DNA of 64,000 nt from Gilvimarinus sp. 2_MG-2023 (GCF_030547685.1 NZ_JAUOQM010000038.1:32857-96856), one strand, 5' to 3'; shown: positions 34,147-44,029, counted from the stretch's first letter. A program made the numbers and translations. The notes: a model not told the origin generated them from the letters alone.

Positions 34147-34632
34147 TTAGTCTTTACTGAGTCGAATATTGGCCGTAACTTTACCCGCGGTGCTGGTCGC
34201 GGCCATGGATAAATCCTTTACCGTGACTTCGTGGCGATACTCCAGATCGTACAGCCACTGCATAATGGCGGTGTAATTAACATTGTCCAGCCGCACTCGT
34301 ACTTCACCGCGAGTGCCGGGCTGAAAACCGCTCATGCGCAGACCATTGGACTGCAAGGTGGAGTCAATCAGCTGGCTGATATTTGTGCCGGACGAGTTAT
34401 TAGCACTGCGCTCAAGTGACTGCGCCTGCTTAATTTGCGCGGTCATTAGTTTTACCCGCTCCAGCGATGCGCTGGTGTTGGCATTGGTGGCAATCTGTTG
34501 CGTGCGTTTATCTTGCAGTGGGGACAGAACCGCCATCCACAATATATAGAGCACAACCGCGAGGGCGCCAACCAGTAAAATAGTTTGTTCGCGGCGGTTG
34601 TACTGGGCCAGTGTAGCGAAAACCTTGTTCAT
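34147..34632 (-). CDS. gspM: Type II secretion protein M
   Basis: A 161-aa inner-membrane protein with one helix (about 17-36), a helical stretch, and a C-terminal ferredoxin-like domain ('LDNVNYTAIMQWLYDLEYRHEV'; typical of GspM). It contacts GspL at the inner-membrane platform. Its ATG overlaps the gspL stop by 4 bases. Confidence 0.92.
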   Translation of the reverse strand: MNKVFATLAQYNRREQTILLVGALAVVLYILWMAVLSPLQDKRTQQIATNANTSASLERVKLMTAQIKQAQSLERSANNSSGTNISQLIDSTLQSNGLRMSGFQPGTRGEVRVRLDNVNYTAIMQWLYDLEYRHEVTVKDLSMAATSTAGKVTANIRLSKD

Positions 34633-35864
34633 TGCAGCTCCTGTTTAACTCGTATACGGGCGGCATGGGTATTGCCTTGGGCACTGGCAGAGAGCAGCTC
34701 CGCTGTTAGGCCCTGACCTTCCAGCGACCCGCGCAACGACTCGATGGCGTTAAACGTTTCCGCTTGTAGATTGAGGCTAAGCTCCGCGTTGTCGCTGGAG
34801 TAATACACACCCTTGAGGGTTACACCCCCTTCGGCCACCGCAGGCAATACTCGATCCAACAACACCATGACCGCGGAGCCACCGGTACTCGGCTCTAGAT
34901 CGCGCGCCATAATACGCAGCCGCCGCTCGGGGTCGATGGCCGGCCCGTTGGGCACCACGGTGCGAAACACTTGCTCGATATTGCGGCGTATTTCCAGATT
35001 ATCGTTTTGCAATTGATTGATGGAAAACAACAAGGTGGCAAGATAAACCACCAACGCGGCGACGCCGACATAGGCGACTTTACGCCAGTTGCCCCACCAG
35101 CGCTCAATAGGCAAACGCTGAGAGAATTCGCGCTGACATAGATCAATCGTGCCGGCGTCGGCTTCAAAATCCCACAGGGAGCAAATTCGAGTGTCACCCT
35201 GGGCAATGCTCAGGCTAGCGGGCAGTTGTTGTTGCAGCTGTTCCAGCTGGCTTTCATCCGGTGCGCTTAATTTTAACTGTGGCGGAGTCACTCGGTTTTG
35301 CGAGGTCAGCAGTAACTCGATGGCCACATTAAAGTTATTGGCATTAATTGTAAAACCTGCGCTTTCACCAAAGCGAACACTGACTAGTTGATCTTGCCAG
35401 TGAATCGCCCAGATGTCGGCGGGCTCTTGGGCGTCGGTTTCCGTGGGACAGCTAGGCAATAGAGCCGCCGGCAACGCTTGCACTACCTCGACATTGATAT
35501 CCGTCAGAGCGCTGAACAGTGCTTGCAACGGTGCCCGCTCGGTGTAGACCAGATTAATTTCACCGTTGGCGGGGGTGCCGAAGGCAAAGTGAAATTGGTC
35601 GATATCGCCCACCACTTCTTCTTCCAGCTGGAAGGGCATTAATTTGCGCAGATGGCGTTTTTCTGCCTCAGCATAGCTAAGCCGGCGCACCACTGTTTGC
35701 GGGCCACCGACAATCAATTTAGCTTGGTGGTTACCATCCCCCAGGGTGTTGGACAGGGCTTCCGTATCGCCGTGACCCAACTCATCCGGCAGGTCTTTGC
35801 GGCGAAACAACCAAGTAAAGTCGCTGCCGTAATGGCTTATGTACAGCGTCAGAGAGTCGCTCAT
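34629..35864 (-). CDS. gspL: Type II secretion protein L
   Basis: A 411-aa platform protein that links the GspE ATPase to the inner membrane. A cytoplasmic actin-like domain (about 1-250, 'RHLRKLMPFQLEEEVVGDID') is followed by one membrane helix (about 262-282) and a periplasmic domain. Residue content and length are normal. It overlaps gspK by 4 bases (ATGA). Confidence 0.93.
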   Translation of the reverse strand: MSDSLTLYISHYGSDFTWLFRRKDLPDELGHGDTEALSNTLGDGNHQAKLIVGGPQTVVRRLSYAEAEKRHLRKLMPFQLEEEVVGDIDQFHFAFGTPANGEINLVYTERAPLQALFSALTDINVEVVQALPAALLPSCPTETDAQEPADIWAIHWQDQLVSVRFGESAGFTINANNFNVAIELLLTSQNRVTPPQLKLSAPDESQLEQLQQQLPASLSIAQGDTRICSLWDFEADAGTIDLCQREFSQRLPIERWWGNWRKVAYVGVAALVVYLATLLFSINQLQNDNLEIRRNIEQVFRTVVPNGPAIDPERRLRIMARDLEPSTGGSAVMVLLDRVLPAVAEGGVTLKGVYYSSDNAELSLNLQAETFNAIESLRGSLEGQGLTAELLSASAQGNTHAARIRVKQELQ

Positions 35865-36961
35865 GGGTTTGTTAGTGCTTCCTGTTGGCCAGAGGGCGCA
35901 GGCGCCTGCTCCAGACTGAGTATGTAATCGTATACGTCGCGCCGGTGCACAACGTCAAAAGACTCGTCACTGCGTTGCAGCAGGCTCTGGCGACTGCGAC
36001 GCTGCTCTCCCAGCTGCACCCTGGTGGTGACTAAAAAGTGCTGAGTGTTCACTTGGACCAAACCGGCATCGATACCTTTATCACTGCTGATGATACTGTC
36101 CCAAGCGGTATTTTCGGTAAATTCCTCAACGGTGGCATATTCTCCGTTCTCGGAGACAATAGTGCTGGCCTCTTCTACCGTGAGAGGTGTGAGTATATCG
36201 TCCGAGTTAAAAGTTCGCAGTAACTGAGAAGGTATTGTGTTGACGTTAAAACCGCCCCCCGCATCTTCTCCGGCTGGAATTACGGTAATAAAGGGCCGCA
36301 GCAATTGCATGAGCTCCGGGGTCATATAACGCACCAAACGCAGCTCATCGACGCTGGTCAAGGGCGTGTTAGCCGGCTGGTAGGCCGGATCAAGGGCTAG
36401 ATAATAATCCCGTTCGGCCCCCATAAAACCGGTGATGTTATGGTCGCTATCGGTCCAGTCTACCAGCGCCTCCAGTATGGCGATGGCCTCTTCCGGCGAC
36501 ACTGGATAAATCTCGGGAAAGCTTTGCAGTAAACGCAGAAAATGTTTTTGCGCCGTGTTAAAGCGCGCCGGACTGTTGGGATTATTGTCTTCGGTGTTGT
36601 TTAGACTGGTGCCAATCGTGTTGAGGTTAAAGCGCGCGCTGGCATCTTCAATTTGCGCCAAAATCATCCCGCCTTCAATGGGAAATGGCGGCAGTTCCAT
36701 CGCCCAGGGCTCGAGCAGACTGTCGACTTCGGGGTTTTCATCCAACTCTAAAAAGTAAATGGCCAGACGCTCGGCGCCGGACAAATAGGCCTCGGCCTGA
36801 GCGCCGTGCCAGCGCGCCTCGGCCCGAGCAATACTGAACTGATAATCGCGCGAAGCCTTAATGGCAAACCCTGCCACCAAAGCGACGATCAAAATGGCCA
36901 AAATAAGCACAGTGCCGCGCTGGCGCTCTAGATGACGCGGCGCTTTAGCTGGAGAGGTCAT
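35861..36961 (-). CDS. gspK: Type II secretion minor pseudopilin K
   Basis: A 366-aa pseudopilin: short basic leader, then 'RGTVLILAILIVALVAGFAI', the type IV pilin-like helix, without the Glu5 of the other pseudopilins, as usual for GspK. It caps the pseudopilus with GspI and GspJ. 'FNVNTIPSQLLRTF' and 'ARFNLNTIG' are typical. The ATG at 36961 with AGAGG 4-5 bases upstream is preferred over that at 36973. It overlaps the end of gspJ. Confidence 0.93.
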   Translation of the reverse strand: MTSPAKAPRHLERQRGTVLILAILIVALVAGFAIKASRDYQFSIARAEARWHGAQAEAYLSGAERLAIYFLELDENPEVDSLLEPWAMELPPFPIEGGMILAQIEDASARFNLNTIGTSLNNTEDNNPNSPARFNTAQKHFLRLLQSFPEIYPVSPEEAIAILEALVDWTDSDHNITGFMGAERDYYLALDPAYQPANTPLTSVDELRLVRYMTPELMQLLRPFITVIPAGEDAGGGFNVNTIPSQLLRTFNSDDILTPLTVEEASTIVSENGEYATVEEFTENTAWDSIISSDKGIDAGLVQVNTQHFLVTTRVQLGEQRRSRQSLLQRSDESFDVVHRRDVYDYILSLEQAPAPSGQQEALTNP

Positions 36962-37652
36962 ACAACCTCTCACTGATCAGACCGTCTTCGAGTTCAATGC
37001 GGATCAACACGGCAATAGGCAGGCTGGTGTCAATGCCGGCCGAATCCGTAGCGGGCCAGAGTTCATCCCAATCGCGGGCAAAATCATCGCCGTCCAGCAC
37101 CCCTGTGCCCTGCTGCCCGGCGCGCGCGGCGGATAAGAATTTCAGCTCAATGCTGTGTATATCTGTCAGCATTTCCTGCTTAATTAAGTCTTCGGCAAAC
37201 AGCCAGTCTTCAATTACAAAATTGCGTTCGGGGCGGTAGTCGCGCCAGAGCACGCCGTCCGACACCCGGTAGATAATTTGTTGAATATCGCTGCGGGCGC
37301 GATTCATGGGGTTAAGCCAACCGCTGCGGGTCATTTGCAACAGAAGCTGATCGCCACTGGTGTCGTCGTACAGACTGGCGCCGCGGAAGGGGCGGCGCAC
37401 ACCGGTGGTGATGGTGGGGTCGTCGCTGGCGTCAATCGGGGCCAGTAGGTGGCGCAGATCTTTGCCCAGTATCTGCCAAGTGCGATCCAGCCGGTTGATG
37501 TTGGTCATCACCTCTTTGGTGGCCTCGGCGCTGCGCGAGGCGGTACTAAAGGCTTGATAACTGAAGGTCATAATCACCGCGGTAATCGCCAGGGAGATAA
37601 TGACCTCGATCAGGGTGAACCCTCTTTGTCGCGGGAAACGGCGCTTATTCAT
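36945..37652 (-). CDS. gspJ: Type II secretion minor pseudopilin J
   Basis: A 235-aa prepilin with a cleavage site QRG/FTLIEVIISLAITAV (Glu5 present), then a beta-rich domain with 'LLQMTRSGWLNPMNRARSD' and 'YRVSDGVLWRDY', as in GspJ. It overlaps gspI by 8 bases and is near gspK. Confidence 0.95.
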   Translation of the reverse strand: MNKRRFPRQRGFTLIEVIISLAITAVIMTFSYQAFSTASRSAEATKEVMTNINRLDRTWQILGKDLRHLLAPIDASDDPTITTGVRRPFRGASLYDDTSGDQLLLQMTRSGWLNPMNRARSDIQQIIYRVSDGVLWRDYRPERNFVIEDWLFAEDLIKQEMLTDIHSIELKFLSAARAGQQGTGVLDGDDFARDWDELWPATDSAGIDTSLPIAVLIRIELEDGLISERLYDLSS

Positions 37653-38019
37653 TGATAAACCCCGTCAAGGTAGCGAGATTATCGTCTTTCTCGGCCTCCA
37701 GACTGACGCGCATATCGAGGCGTTTAAAACCCTCTACTTCGGTGTCCTGGCTGTTGAGCTCCCAGTACCAACGTACACCATCGCGCTCGACAGTGCCGGA
37801 TTCACTGTCGGGAATAGTGTACTGCTCTAGCAACCGGTCGCGCATGGTTATACGGGTCAGTTGGTTTTCTGCTACCCAATAGGCCTGTGTTTTATCCCGC
37901 GTGATGCCCGCGCCCTGCAGCTGGCTGGTAATCAGCATCATCAGGGCGGGCAGGGCCGTGCCAACAATCGCCAGCGCTACCATCACCTCGATTAAGGTAA
38001 ACCCGCCAATTTTTTTCAC
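37645..38019 (-). CDS. gspI: Type II secretion minor pseudopilin I
   Basis: A 124-aa prepilin with 'GG/FTLIEVMVALAIVGTALPAL' and the usual 'AYWVAENQLTRI' region. Length is normal. Its ATG overlaps the gspH stop by 4 bases. Confidence 0.95.
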   Translation of the reverse strand: MKKIGGFTLIEVMVALAIVGTALPALMMLITSQLQGAGITRDKTQAYWVAENQLTRITMRDRLLEQYTIPDSESGTVERDGVRWYWELNSQDTEVEGFKRLDMRVSLEAEKDDNLATLTGFINE

Positions 38020-38567
38020 CGCTCATTCTCCCAATCAGCCAGTTCGGGGTCGCGGTTAAGCCAGCGCACGCGGCCCATCATGTCCACATCCAAGCGCTGT
38101 ACCTCTTCATCGTTGTCGAACAACGGGAACAGTGCAACCTCAAAACGGGTGGCCTCGCCACTGGGGTAAAAAATCAATACGGGTTCGACACTGGTAGTAT
38201 TGGGGTCGAACTCGTAGGGCTCGCCCTCGACGATCATCTCCACACCGGTATCGGCTGGCAGACACTGATCAGGTAAAGCCTCAGACACCGGCGTCCAGCT
38301 GCTATCGCGAAAACGGCGCCAGCGATAACACCACTGCTCACCCTCAGCGGTTGAGTTGGGGCGCGCAAAGAGCCCAATAACCTCACCGGTCAGGGTGCTT
38401 TGCTCGGCGACAAATTCACTTTGCAGTAATAATTTATCCGCCGCCTTTTCTAACTCGCCGGCCCGATCGGGAGAAATGGCTAGGGTAACCATACCCGCGC
38501 TCAGGCCGATGATCAGAACCACCACCATCATCTCGATCAGGGTAAAGCCGCGGGCAATGGAACGCAT
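38016..38567 (-). CDS. gspH: Type II secretion minor pseudopilin H
   Basis: A 183-aa prepilin with 'RG/FTLIEMMVVVLIIGLSAGM' and the typical 'RAGELEKAADKLLLQSEFV' helix. Starts 6 bases after the gspG stop. Cleaved by the prepilin peptidase GspO/PilD, which is not in this window. Confidence 0.94.
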   Translation of the reverse strand: MRSIARGFTLIEMMVVVLIIGLSAGMVTLAISPDRAGELEKAADKLLLQSEFVAEQSTLTGEVIGLFARPNSTAEGEQWCYRWRRFRDSSWTPVSEALPDQCLPADTGVEMIVEGEPYEFDPNTTSVEPVLIFYPSGEATRFEVALFPLFDNDEEVQRLDVDMMGRVRWLNRDPELADWENER

Positions 38568-38573
38568 AGGGCA

Positions 38574-39020
38574 TTACTGCTCGGGCAGATCCTGATCCCA
38601 GACACTGATATCTGCTGCCGGACCGGTGCCACCGGAAACTCCGTCGGCGCCCAAGGTGTATATATCATAAGGACGCGCTTCCCCGGGGCTGATGTACAAA
38701 TAGGGGCTGCCCCAGGGGTCCATTGGCACCTGATCCAGATAACCGCCCGCGCGGTAATTGCGCGGCACGGGCGACAGGGTGGGCTCGGTCATCAGCGCTT
38801 TTAAGCCGTGTTCGCTGGAGGGAAATACATAGTTATCCAGCTGATAGAGCTTAAGTGCGGTCTGAATGCTTTTAAAGTCGGCTTTGACCTTATTGATTCG
38901 CGCCTCTTCGGCCCGATCCAACACCATAGGCGCGACGATACTGGCCAACAGGCCAATAATCACCACCACTACCATAATTTCAATCAAACTAAAGCCGCTT
39001 TGGCGTGTTGTGTGTTGCAT
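38574..39020 (-). CDS. gspG: Type II secretion major pseudopilin G
   Basis: A 148-aa prepilin with 'SG/FSLIEIMVVVVIIGLLASIV', 'LKLYQLDNYVFPSSEHGLKAL', and the calcium-site loop 'YDIYTLGADGVSGG'. It forms the shaft of the pseudopilus. The ATG at 39020 follows a 164-base gap after gspF that holds a heptamer repeat; other neighbours in this operon nearly touch. Confidence 0.96.
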   Translation of the reverse strand: MQHTTRQSGFSLIEIMVVVVIIGLLASIVAPMVLDRAEEARINKVKADFKSIQTALKLYQLDNYVFPSSEHGLKALMTEPTLSPVPRNYRAGGYLDQVPMDPWGSPYLYISPGEARPYDIYTLGADGVSGGTGPAADISVWDQDLPEQ

Positions 39021-39113
39021 GTGTGTTTACTCCGTCGATGTTGGCAGAACGCGATATGCATAACGCGCAACGCCTAATAATTTGACTTGTGACCTTACTG
39101 ATATGGAAAAATT

Positions 39114-39177
39114 CGTTCAGCGTTCAGCGTTCAGCGTTCAGCGTTCAGCGTTCAGCGTTCAGCGTTCAGCGTTCAGC
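39114..39177. repeat. Nine tandem copies of a 7-bp repeat between gspF and gspG
   Basis: CGTTCAG is repeated exactly nine times from 39114 to 39176 (63 bp), then one more C. On the coding (minus) strand the unit is CTGAACG. It lies in the 164-base gap between the gspF stop and gspG start. The copies are perfect, which suggests recent expansion or ongoing copy change. At the end of the window (63982-64000) a single-base variant, CTGGACG, is also repeated. Confidence 0.97.
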
Positions 39178-39184
39178 TGAATTA

Positions 39185-40420
39185 TCATCCCACCATCTGA
39201 TTCATTTCAAATATCGGCTGCAAAATGGCCAGTACGATAACCAGCACCGCGCCGCCCATAAAAACAATAGTGGCCGGCTCCATCAGACCTAAGGATACCG
39301 CCAGTACCATCTCCAGCTCGCGCTGTTGATCGCGCGCAGCGTGTTCCAGTTGCGTTGGCAAAGTACCGTTGGTTTCGCCGCTGGCCACCATTTGTACCAG
39401 CAAAGGCGGAAAACAGTCGGCCTTTTCCATAGCCCGATTAAGCGCGGTGCCTTCGTGCACTTGATTGGCTATTTGCTCACAGGCATCTTGCAAGACACGG
39501 TTAGTCATTACCTGTCCGGCAATGCGTAGCGCCTGTAGCAGGGGCACGCCGCTGGACATTAACAAGCTTAACGTCGAGGCAAAACGCGCCGAGTTGGATT
39601 GATTGACCACATTGCCAATCACCGGCAGGCGCAACTGAATTTGGTGCCAGCGGCGCAGCCGCCGCTCGTTTTTTAACAGACGTTTAATACCGTAGACGGC
39701 ACCGGCACCGGCGGCCAACACCCAAATACCGTAGCCGACGATAAAATCACTGGTACCGATTAATGCGCGGGTTAAAAACGGCAGCTCGCGGCTGGAGTGG
39801 GCGAATAGCTTGACCAAATCCGGCACCACAAAGGCCATAAGCCCGATGATCACGGCCAGACTTAACACCAGCAGGGCGATGGGGTAAATCATGGCGGTTT
39901 TTAGACGCGCTTTAAGCTGTTGTGAGTTAAGCGTGTGCTCCGCCAAACGGTCTAGCACCGGCCCTAGAAAGCCCGAGCTTTCGCCAGCGCGCACCATGGC
40001 GCGGTACATATCGTCGAACGAGTTGGGGTGCTCTGACAGCGCCTGAGCGAGGGAAAAACCTTCCAGCACCTTGGTGCGAATTTGCAGCACGACTTGCTTA
40101 ATGCTCTGCTTTTGCGCCTGTTTGGCCGAGGCCTGCAGGGCTTCGTCCAACGGCAGGCCAGAGCTGATCAGCGAGGCCAGTTGGCGGGTAATCAGGCTCA
40201 GGTCGCGAGGTTTGAGTTTGGGGGTGGTCTTAAACCAAGTGAAGCCTTTGCTCTCCCCGGTGGTTGTGACCCGAGCGCGCATGCCGGCATCGGAGACTTC
40301 CAACGGTTTAAGGTTTTTGGCACGCAATTGGGCGCGCACCTGGCGCTCGCTATCACCTTCAAGGATTCCCTTAACGGTTTTACCGGATTGGTTCAGCGCG
40401 CGATAGCTATAGGCACCCAT
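39185..40420 (-). CDS. gspF: Type II secretion inner-membrane platform protein F
   Basis: A 411-aa protein with two repeated cytoplasmic four-helix domains and three membrane helices. Typical features: N-terminal 'YSYRALNQSGKTVKGILEGDSERQV' start region, 'LASLISSGLPLDEAL', 'LLMSSGVPLLQALRIAG' and 'MVASGETNGTLP'. Lies 12 bases after gspE. It contacts GspE and the pseudopilins. Confidence 0.96.
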   Translation of the reverse strand: MGAYSYRALNQSGKTVKGILEGDSERQVRAQLRAKNLKPLEVSDAGMRARVTTTGESKGFTWFKTTPKLKPRDLSLITRQLASLISSGLPLDEALQASAKQAQKQSIKQVVLQIRTKVLEGFSLAQALSEHPNSFDDMYRAMVRAGESSGFLGPVLDRLAEHTLNSQQLKARLKTAMIYPIALLVLSLAVIIGLMAFVVPDLVKLFAHSSRELPFLTRALIGTSDFIVGYGIWVLAAGAGAVYGIKRLLKNERRLRRWHQIQLRLPVIGNVVNQSNSARFASTLSLLMSSGVPLLQALRIAGQVMTNRVLQDACEQIANQVHEGTALNRAMEKADCFPPLLVQMVASGETNGTLPTQLEHAARDQQRELEMVLAVSLGLMEPATIVFMGGAVLVIVLAILQPIFEMNQMVG

Positions 40421-40432
40421 GATAATTCAGCC

Positions 40433-41986
40433 TTAAGTTGCGGTGGTGACGCGCAGCACTTCTTCAAGGCTGGTAACGCCTTCCACCACCTGGCGGCGGC
40501 CGTCCGCGCTGATGGATTCGGACTGCTTGCGCGCCTCAGCAATCAGCTCTTGCTCGCCGGCTTCTTCGTGAATCAGGTGGCGCATTTGCTCGTTGATTTC
40601 GATCAGCTCGTATATCCCTTTGCGGCCCCGGTAGCCCATTTGATTGCACTTGTCGCAGCCTTTAGCGCGATACACCGATTGGCCTTCAGGTAAATCCAGC
40701 ATTTGTCGCTCGGATTCCACCGGCTGATAGGGTTCTTTACACTCCTTGCACAGCTTGCGCACCAAGCGCTGGGCCATGACCACCTCGATACTGGAGGCGA
40801 GCAGAAAGGGCTCCACACCCATATCTTTTAAGCGCATGATCGCGCCGATGGCGGTGTTGGTGTGCAAGGTAGAGAGCACCAAGTGGCCGGTTAAACTGGC
40901 CTGAATGGCGATGTCGGCGGTTTCGGAATCGCGAATCTCACCGATCATGACTACGTCCGGGTCTTGCCGCAAAATGGCGCGCAGGCCGCGGGCAAAGGTC
41001 ATATCCACCTTGGTGTTGACCTGAGTCTGGCCGATACCGGGCAGCAGGTACTCGATCGGGTCTTCGATGGTGAGAATATTGCGGCTGGGCGCATTGATAT
41101 GGCTGAGCCCGGCGTAGAGCGTGGTGGTTTTACCCGAGCCGGTGGGGCCGGTGACCAGAATAATACCGTGCGGACGTTTTAAGGCGTGGCCAAAGCGCTC
41201 CTGTACCAGGGTCGGCATTTGTAGCTCTTCCAGCTTAAGCTGGCCGGCGGCCTGATCGAGCAGACGCAATACAATGCGCTCGCCGTGGGCCGAGGGTATG
41301 GTAGAAACGCGAATATCTACCGCGTGGCCGGCCAGGCGTACGGTAATGCGGCCGTCTTGCGGCAGGCGTTTTTCGGCAATGTCGAGCCGCGCCATCACTT
41401 TTAAGCGCGACACCAGCACCGGCGCCAACTCGGGCTTGGGGGACAGCACTTCACTGAGTACACCATCGGTGCGAAACCGCACCGACACTCGATCTTCAAA
41501 GGGTTCCAAATGGATATCCGAGGCCTGCTCGCGCACGGCCTGAGACAAAATAGCGTTGATAAGGCGAATAATCGGCGCATCGTCATCGCCGGCCAATAGG
41601 TCAGTGCGATCGGCCAGATCATCGGCCATACTGGATAGATCGAACTCGGCGCCCAAGTCTTCGGCGGCGCGCTGGGCGGCGCCGTCACTGCTTTGGTACT
41701 CGCGGGTCAGGCGCTGCTGAAAGCTGTCGTTATCCAGCTCTTGCAGGGTCATATCGCCAGCGAAATAGCGCGCCAGCTCGGTTAGGGCCTCCAGCTTTAA
41801 GCCGGGCTTGTGCAGCACCCGGCCGGGTTGTTCCGGGTCGAGCATGACGCCGTGATCTGAGGCAAAGCTAAAGGGCAAGCGCGGGCTCTCACCGGCGCTG
41901 GCGGCCAGATGCTCTTCTTCCTCTATAGCGTCGCCGCTGTCAAAGCCCTCCGGCAGTTCGGCCGGTTCCGAAATTTCGCTGTTCAA
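40433..41986 (-). CDS. gspE: Type II secretion ATPase E
   Basis: A 517-aa cytoplasmic ATPase. Walker A GPTGSGKTTTLY is near residue 280; 'EDPIEYLLPGIGQTQVN' (Asp box), Walker B 'VVMIGEIRDSETA' and 'LSTLHTN' (His box) follow. The zinc module has two Cys pairs, 'CKEC' and 'CDKC', near 410-445. The N-terminal extension (about 1-45) is acidic and longer than in many GspE. It powers pseudopilus assembly through GspL and GspF. Confidence 0.97.
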   Translation of the reverse strand: MNSEISEPAELPEGFDSGDAIEEEEHLAASAGESPRLPFSFASDHGVMLDPEQPGRVLHKPGLKLEALTELARYFAGDMTLQELDNDSFQQRLTREYQSSDGAAQRAAEDLGAEFDLSSMADDLADRTDLLAGDDDAPIIRLINAILSQAVREQASDIHLEPFEDRVSVRFRTDGVLSEVLSPKPELAPVLVSRLKVMARLDIAEKRLPQDGRITVRLAGHAVDIRVSTIPSAHGERIVLRLLDQAAGQLKLEELQMPTLVQERFGHALKRPHGIILVTGPTGSGKTTTLYAGLSHINAPSRNILTIEDPIEYLLPGIGQTQVNTKVDMTFARGLRAILRQDPDVVMIGEIRDSETADIAIQASLTGHLVLSTLHTNTAIGAIMRLKDMGVEPFLLASSIEVVMAQRLVRKLCKECKEPYQPVESERQMLDLPEGQSVYRAKGCDKCNQMGYRGRKGIYELIEINEQMRHLIHEEAGEQELIAEARKQSESISADGRRQVVEGVTSLEEVLRVTTAT

Positions 41987-41989
41987 GGC

Positions 41990-44029
41990 TTACTCTCCTG
42001 CCTCGGCTTCTGGCACAGGCGCGGGCTCTGGGTCAGACTCTTCGCTCTCGTAGCGACGCTGTACCTTGCGCAGTTGTTCTTCCCACTCGGGTAGCATAGG
42101 AATGTCGTCTGGGCTAGTAATCAAGTTTGTAGTATCACGTTGATCAAGCAAGCTCTCACGAATATGGCGATATTTTTCCGCCGTGGCACCTAGTAGCATT
42201 TCGTCATCGGGCACTACACTGGCGCGAATAAACACCATGAGATTTGTTTTAGAGGTGTTTTTACTCTGACTCTTAAACAAGTTACCAATGATAGGAATAT
42301 CGCCGAGTATAGGTACCTTACGTTCAAAAGTACTCACATCGTCCTGAATTAAGCCGCCCAGCACGACGATTTCACCTGACGCTGCCATAACTTGAGTGTC
42401 GATTTTGCGTTGATTAGTTACGATACCGTTACTCTGGGCCGCGCTGTCATCAACACTTGAAATTTCTTGTGAAATATCCATCACCACAGTGTCGCCATCG
42501 TTCACATGAGGGGTCACTTTTAACAAAATACCCACATCTTTGCGCTCAACGGTATTGAACGGGTTGGTGGGGTTGCTGCTACCACTCCCAGTACTGGTAT
42601 AAGAACCTGTAACAAAGGGCACGTTTTTACCTACCGAGATTTCCGCCTCGTGGTTATCAGTGGTCAGCAGGCTCGGTGTCGACAGAATGTTCGTGGCGCC
42701 ATTGGCTTTTAATAACTTTAATACCGCCAGCATATCGGTAGAATTACCCAAGTGACCTATACCAAATACTTGCCCAGGAATGCCCGCTAATCCTTGAGCC
42801 AAATTAAGCAAACCAGAATCACTATCATCAAAAGCACCTTGAGCAACTCCCCCAATAAGGCCTAAATCATTGGCAGCATCGTTCACTGAGCTACCAAAAC
42901 CGGCGCTTTCATCACGATACATCCACTCAATACCGAGCTCGGCGGCATCAGAGCTGGAAAGCTCGACAATAATCGCTTCCACCAGTACCTGCGCGCGGCG
43001 AATATCTAAGCTTTCGACCAACACCATCAGGGATTGCAGTGTGTCGCCGTCGGCGGTGATGAGGATGGCGTTAGTGTCTTCATCGGCCTGTACGCTGGCA
43101 CTCATTTGCGAGTTAGAACTCTTAGCGCCATCGGATTCTATTTTCTGCATATTCTGCAAAACGCCAGTTAAAACCTGAGCCACTTGCTCGGCCTTGGCGT
43201 ACTTGAGATAAACCACGCGCACATTGGAATTGGTAATTTGCGGGCGATCGAGACGGCGAATTAACTCCTTGATGCGCTGACGTTGCATATCGTCGCCGTT
43301 GATTAAAACACCATTAATGCGGGTGTCGGCCACAACGGTCACCGGCGCGGAGGCGTTGCCGCGCTGGGCGTCGGGTTTTTCCAGCTGCTGAATCACCTTA
43401 ACAATGGCTTCGGCTTGAGCGTAGCGTAGCTCTACCAGTTCAGTGCTGATTACTGCCGCTTTATCGATTTGTTTTACCACATCCATTAGGCGGTCGATAT
43501 TGGCCCGGGTGTCGGTGACAATAATGGCGTTGCTTGGGTCGTAGGCGGAGATATGGCCGTGTTGGGGTACCAACGGGCGCAGCACCGGCAGCAGCTTGGC
43601 GGCACTGATGTTTTCCAACTGAATCACATGTGTCATGTAGGCGTCATTATCAGTGCCACTGTTGCCACTGTTGGCACTGGGTATAGGCAGCGAGCGGGCA
43701 TCGCGGTTCGGTACAATACGCACTACCTTGCCGTTTTCCACTGCGGTAAAGCCGTGTACATCGAGAATGGATAAAAACAGACCGTAGAGTTCTTGCCGAT
43801 TGACCGGTTTATCCGAGATCACCTTCACCTGGCCGCGCACTTTGGGGTCAATAATGATGGTTTTTTCGGTGGCCTCGGCAATAAACTTAATGACTTCCTG
43901 AATATCGGAGTCTTTAAAATTTACCATCCAGGTTTGCTCGTCGGCCTGCGCCATGGGCACTATGGCCAAAGCAATCGTAAACAACACGACTTGAATGCGG
44001 GAATAACACCTTCTCACTAAGAACCTCAC
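41990..44029 (-). CDS. gspD: Type II secretion outer-membrane secretin D
   Basis: A 679-aa secretin with a signal peptide ending near 'PMAQA' (residue 29). N0 domain first ('WMVNFKDSDIQEVIKFIAE'), then N1-N3 repeats ('ISTELVELRYAQAEAIVKVI', 'VRVVYLKYAKAEQVAQVL'), then the secretin core with 'VPFVTGSYTSTGSG', 'VLGGLIQDD' and 'KVPILGDIPIIGNLF'. An acidic Pro-rich C-terminus is the likely S-domain. Starts with GTG directly after the gspC stop. Confidence 0.96.
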   Translation of the reverse strand: MRFLVRRCYSRIQVVLFTIALAIVPMAQADEQTWMVNFKDSDIQEVIKFIAEATEKTIIIDPKVRGQVKVISDKPVNRQELYGLFLSILDVHGFTAVENGKVVRIVPNRDARSLPIPSANSGNSGTDNDAYMTHVIQLENISAAKLLPVLRPLVPQHGHISAYDPSNAIIVTDTRANIDRLMDVVKQIDKAAVISTELVELRYAQAEAIVKVIQQLEKPDAQRGNASAPVTVVADTRINGVLINGDDMQRQRIKELIRRLDRPQITNSNVRVVYLKYAKAEQVAQVLTGVLQNMQKIESDGAKSSNSQMSASVQADEDTNAILITADGDTLQSLMVLVESLDIRRAQVLVEAIIVELSSSDAAELGIEWMYRDESAGFGSSVNDAANDLGLIGGVAQGAFDDSDSGLLNLAQGLAGIPGQVFGIGHLGNSTDMLAVLKLLKANGATNILSTPSLLTTDNHEAEISVGKNVPFVTGSYTSTGSGSSNPTNPFNTVERKDVGILLKVTPHVNDGDTVVMDISQEISSVDDSAAQSNGIVTNQRKIDTQVMAASGEIVVLGGLIQDDVSTFERKVPILGDIPIIGNLFKSQSKNTSKTNLMVFIRASVVPDDEMLLGATAEKYRHIRESLLDQRDTTNLITSPDDIPMLPEWEEQLRKVQRRYESEESDPEPAPVPEAEAGE

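Noticed and set aside
39114..39177. CRISPR array
   Set aside because: The 7-bp units are contiguous without spacers, and no cas genes are present.
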